From DATIJJ01 sp039936115 (GTDB lineage: Bacteria > Pseudomonadota > Gammaproteobacteria > DSM-16500), in assembly GCA_039936115.1 (NCBI GenBank), contig JBDTIZ010000126.1, positions 1 through 6,162 on the forward strand: a stretch of DNA of 6,162 nt, written 5' to 3'. Position numbers and translations under genes: made by a program. Positions 6,116 to 6,162 of the stretch are shown here, piece by piece; positions within the stretch are counted from its first letter, which is position 1, and each line of letters opens with the position of its first letter. The notes under the pieces are model-generated. The model ran no database searches, was not told where the DNA came from, and saw only the letters and a list, made by a program, of their open reading frames with translations.

Positions 6116-6162
6116 CTGTAACCCCGCATCTTACTCTGTCACCCCGCACTTGTTGCGGGGTC
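6116..6162. repeat. Palindromic GC-rich intergenic repeat, running off the window
   Basis: ACCCCGCA (6141-6148) and TGCGGGGT (6154-6161) form a perfect 8-bp stem with a 5-base loop. Just before it, CTGTAACCCCGCATCTT (6116-6132) is a partial direct copy of CTGTCACCCCGCACTTG (6137-6153), offset by 21 bases. The form resembles the CACCCCGC...GCGGGG class of dispersed intergenic palindromes known from many gammaproteobacteria. Whether it also acts as a terminator for a plus-strand gene cannot be judged, because the window ends here. Confidence 0.65.

Larger units (their letters stand above)
5792..6162. other. Non-coding 5' flank with promoter zone and repeat debris
   Basis: Bases 5792-5945 are strongly AT-rich and hold the ribosome binding site and promoter candidates. 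Bases about 5960-6162 are richer in G+C and hold fragments of palindromic intergenic repeats. An open frame on the minus strand (6149-5964, 61 codons) runs through the repeat debris, is Arg/Ser-rich with no recognisable motif, and is not credible as a gene. No tRNA, riboswitch or other structured RNA is recognised. Confidence 0.5.

Noticed and set aside
5964..6149. Minus-strand open frame of 61 codons in the 5' flank
   Set aside because: It runs through palindromic repeat debris, has no recognised motif and an Arg/Ser-rich composition typical of spurious translation of GC-rich repeats.

Overview
The window is almost entirely one giant gene. A single uninterrupted reading frame of 1861 codons on the minus strand (5791 down to 206) fills about 90% of the 6162 bases. 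It is flanked by about 205 bases of non-coding DNA on its 3' side and about 370 bases on its 5' side. DNA is AT-rich (roughly 40% G+C or less, by eye), and the outer upstream flank carries GC-rich palindromic and direct-repeat fragments of the kind scattered between genes in many gammaproteobacteria. A huge soluble protein built from TPR, ankyrin and coiled-coil modules suggests a host-associated bacterium. An intracellular gammaproteobacterium of the Legionellales type is my best guess. That is inference: no housekeeping gene is present to fix the taxon.

The protein reads as a multi-domain scaffold. A polar, probably disordered N-terminus (about 1-160) is followed by two copies of a short module centred on a (V/L)DYDN motif (186-221 and 244-279). 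A helical solenoid with TPR-like repeats comes next (about 313-755), then more helices, then degenerate ankyrin repeats (about 926-1108) and a polar linker. After these come a first RNase III-like domain (about 1228-1368), a long coiled coil (about 1401-1550), a second RNase III-like domain (about 1584-1748), and a Q/P-rich tail with a 15-residue tandem duplication. There is no signal peptide, membrane segment or recognisable dsRNA-binding domain.

The notable result is the pair of RNase III folds. Both keep the scaffold of the signature helix and of the second catalytic helix, but in my alignment all four metal-binding acidic positions differ from the canonical residues in both domains (Q, E, N, K in the first; L, E, N, C in the second). 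RNase III normally acts as a dimer. Two such domains in one chain, joined by a coiled coil, could form an internal pseudo-dimer, or could pair with another RNase III as the inactive RNase III-like proteins of trypanosome editosomes do. The likely role is therefore RNA binding or protein scaffolding, possibly as a secreted host-directed protein, rather than RNA cleavage. Secretion and target are unproven.

The start codon is well fixed: an in-frame stop lies two codons upstream and an AGGA ribosome-binding site sits 11 bases before the ATG. A plausible sigma-70 promoter and a TTAA direct repeat lie further upstream. No convincing terminator follows the gene. No RNA gene, insertion sequence or CRISPR array is seen.
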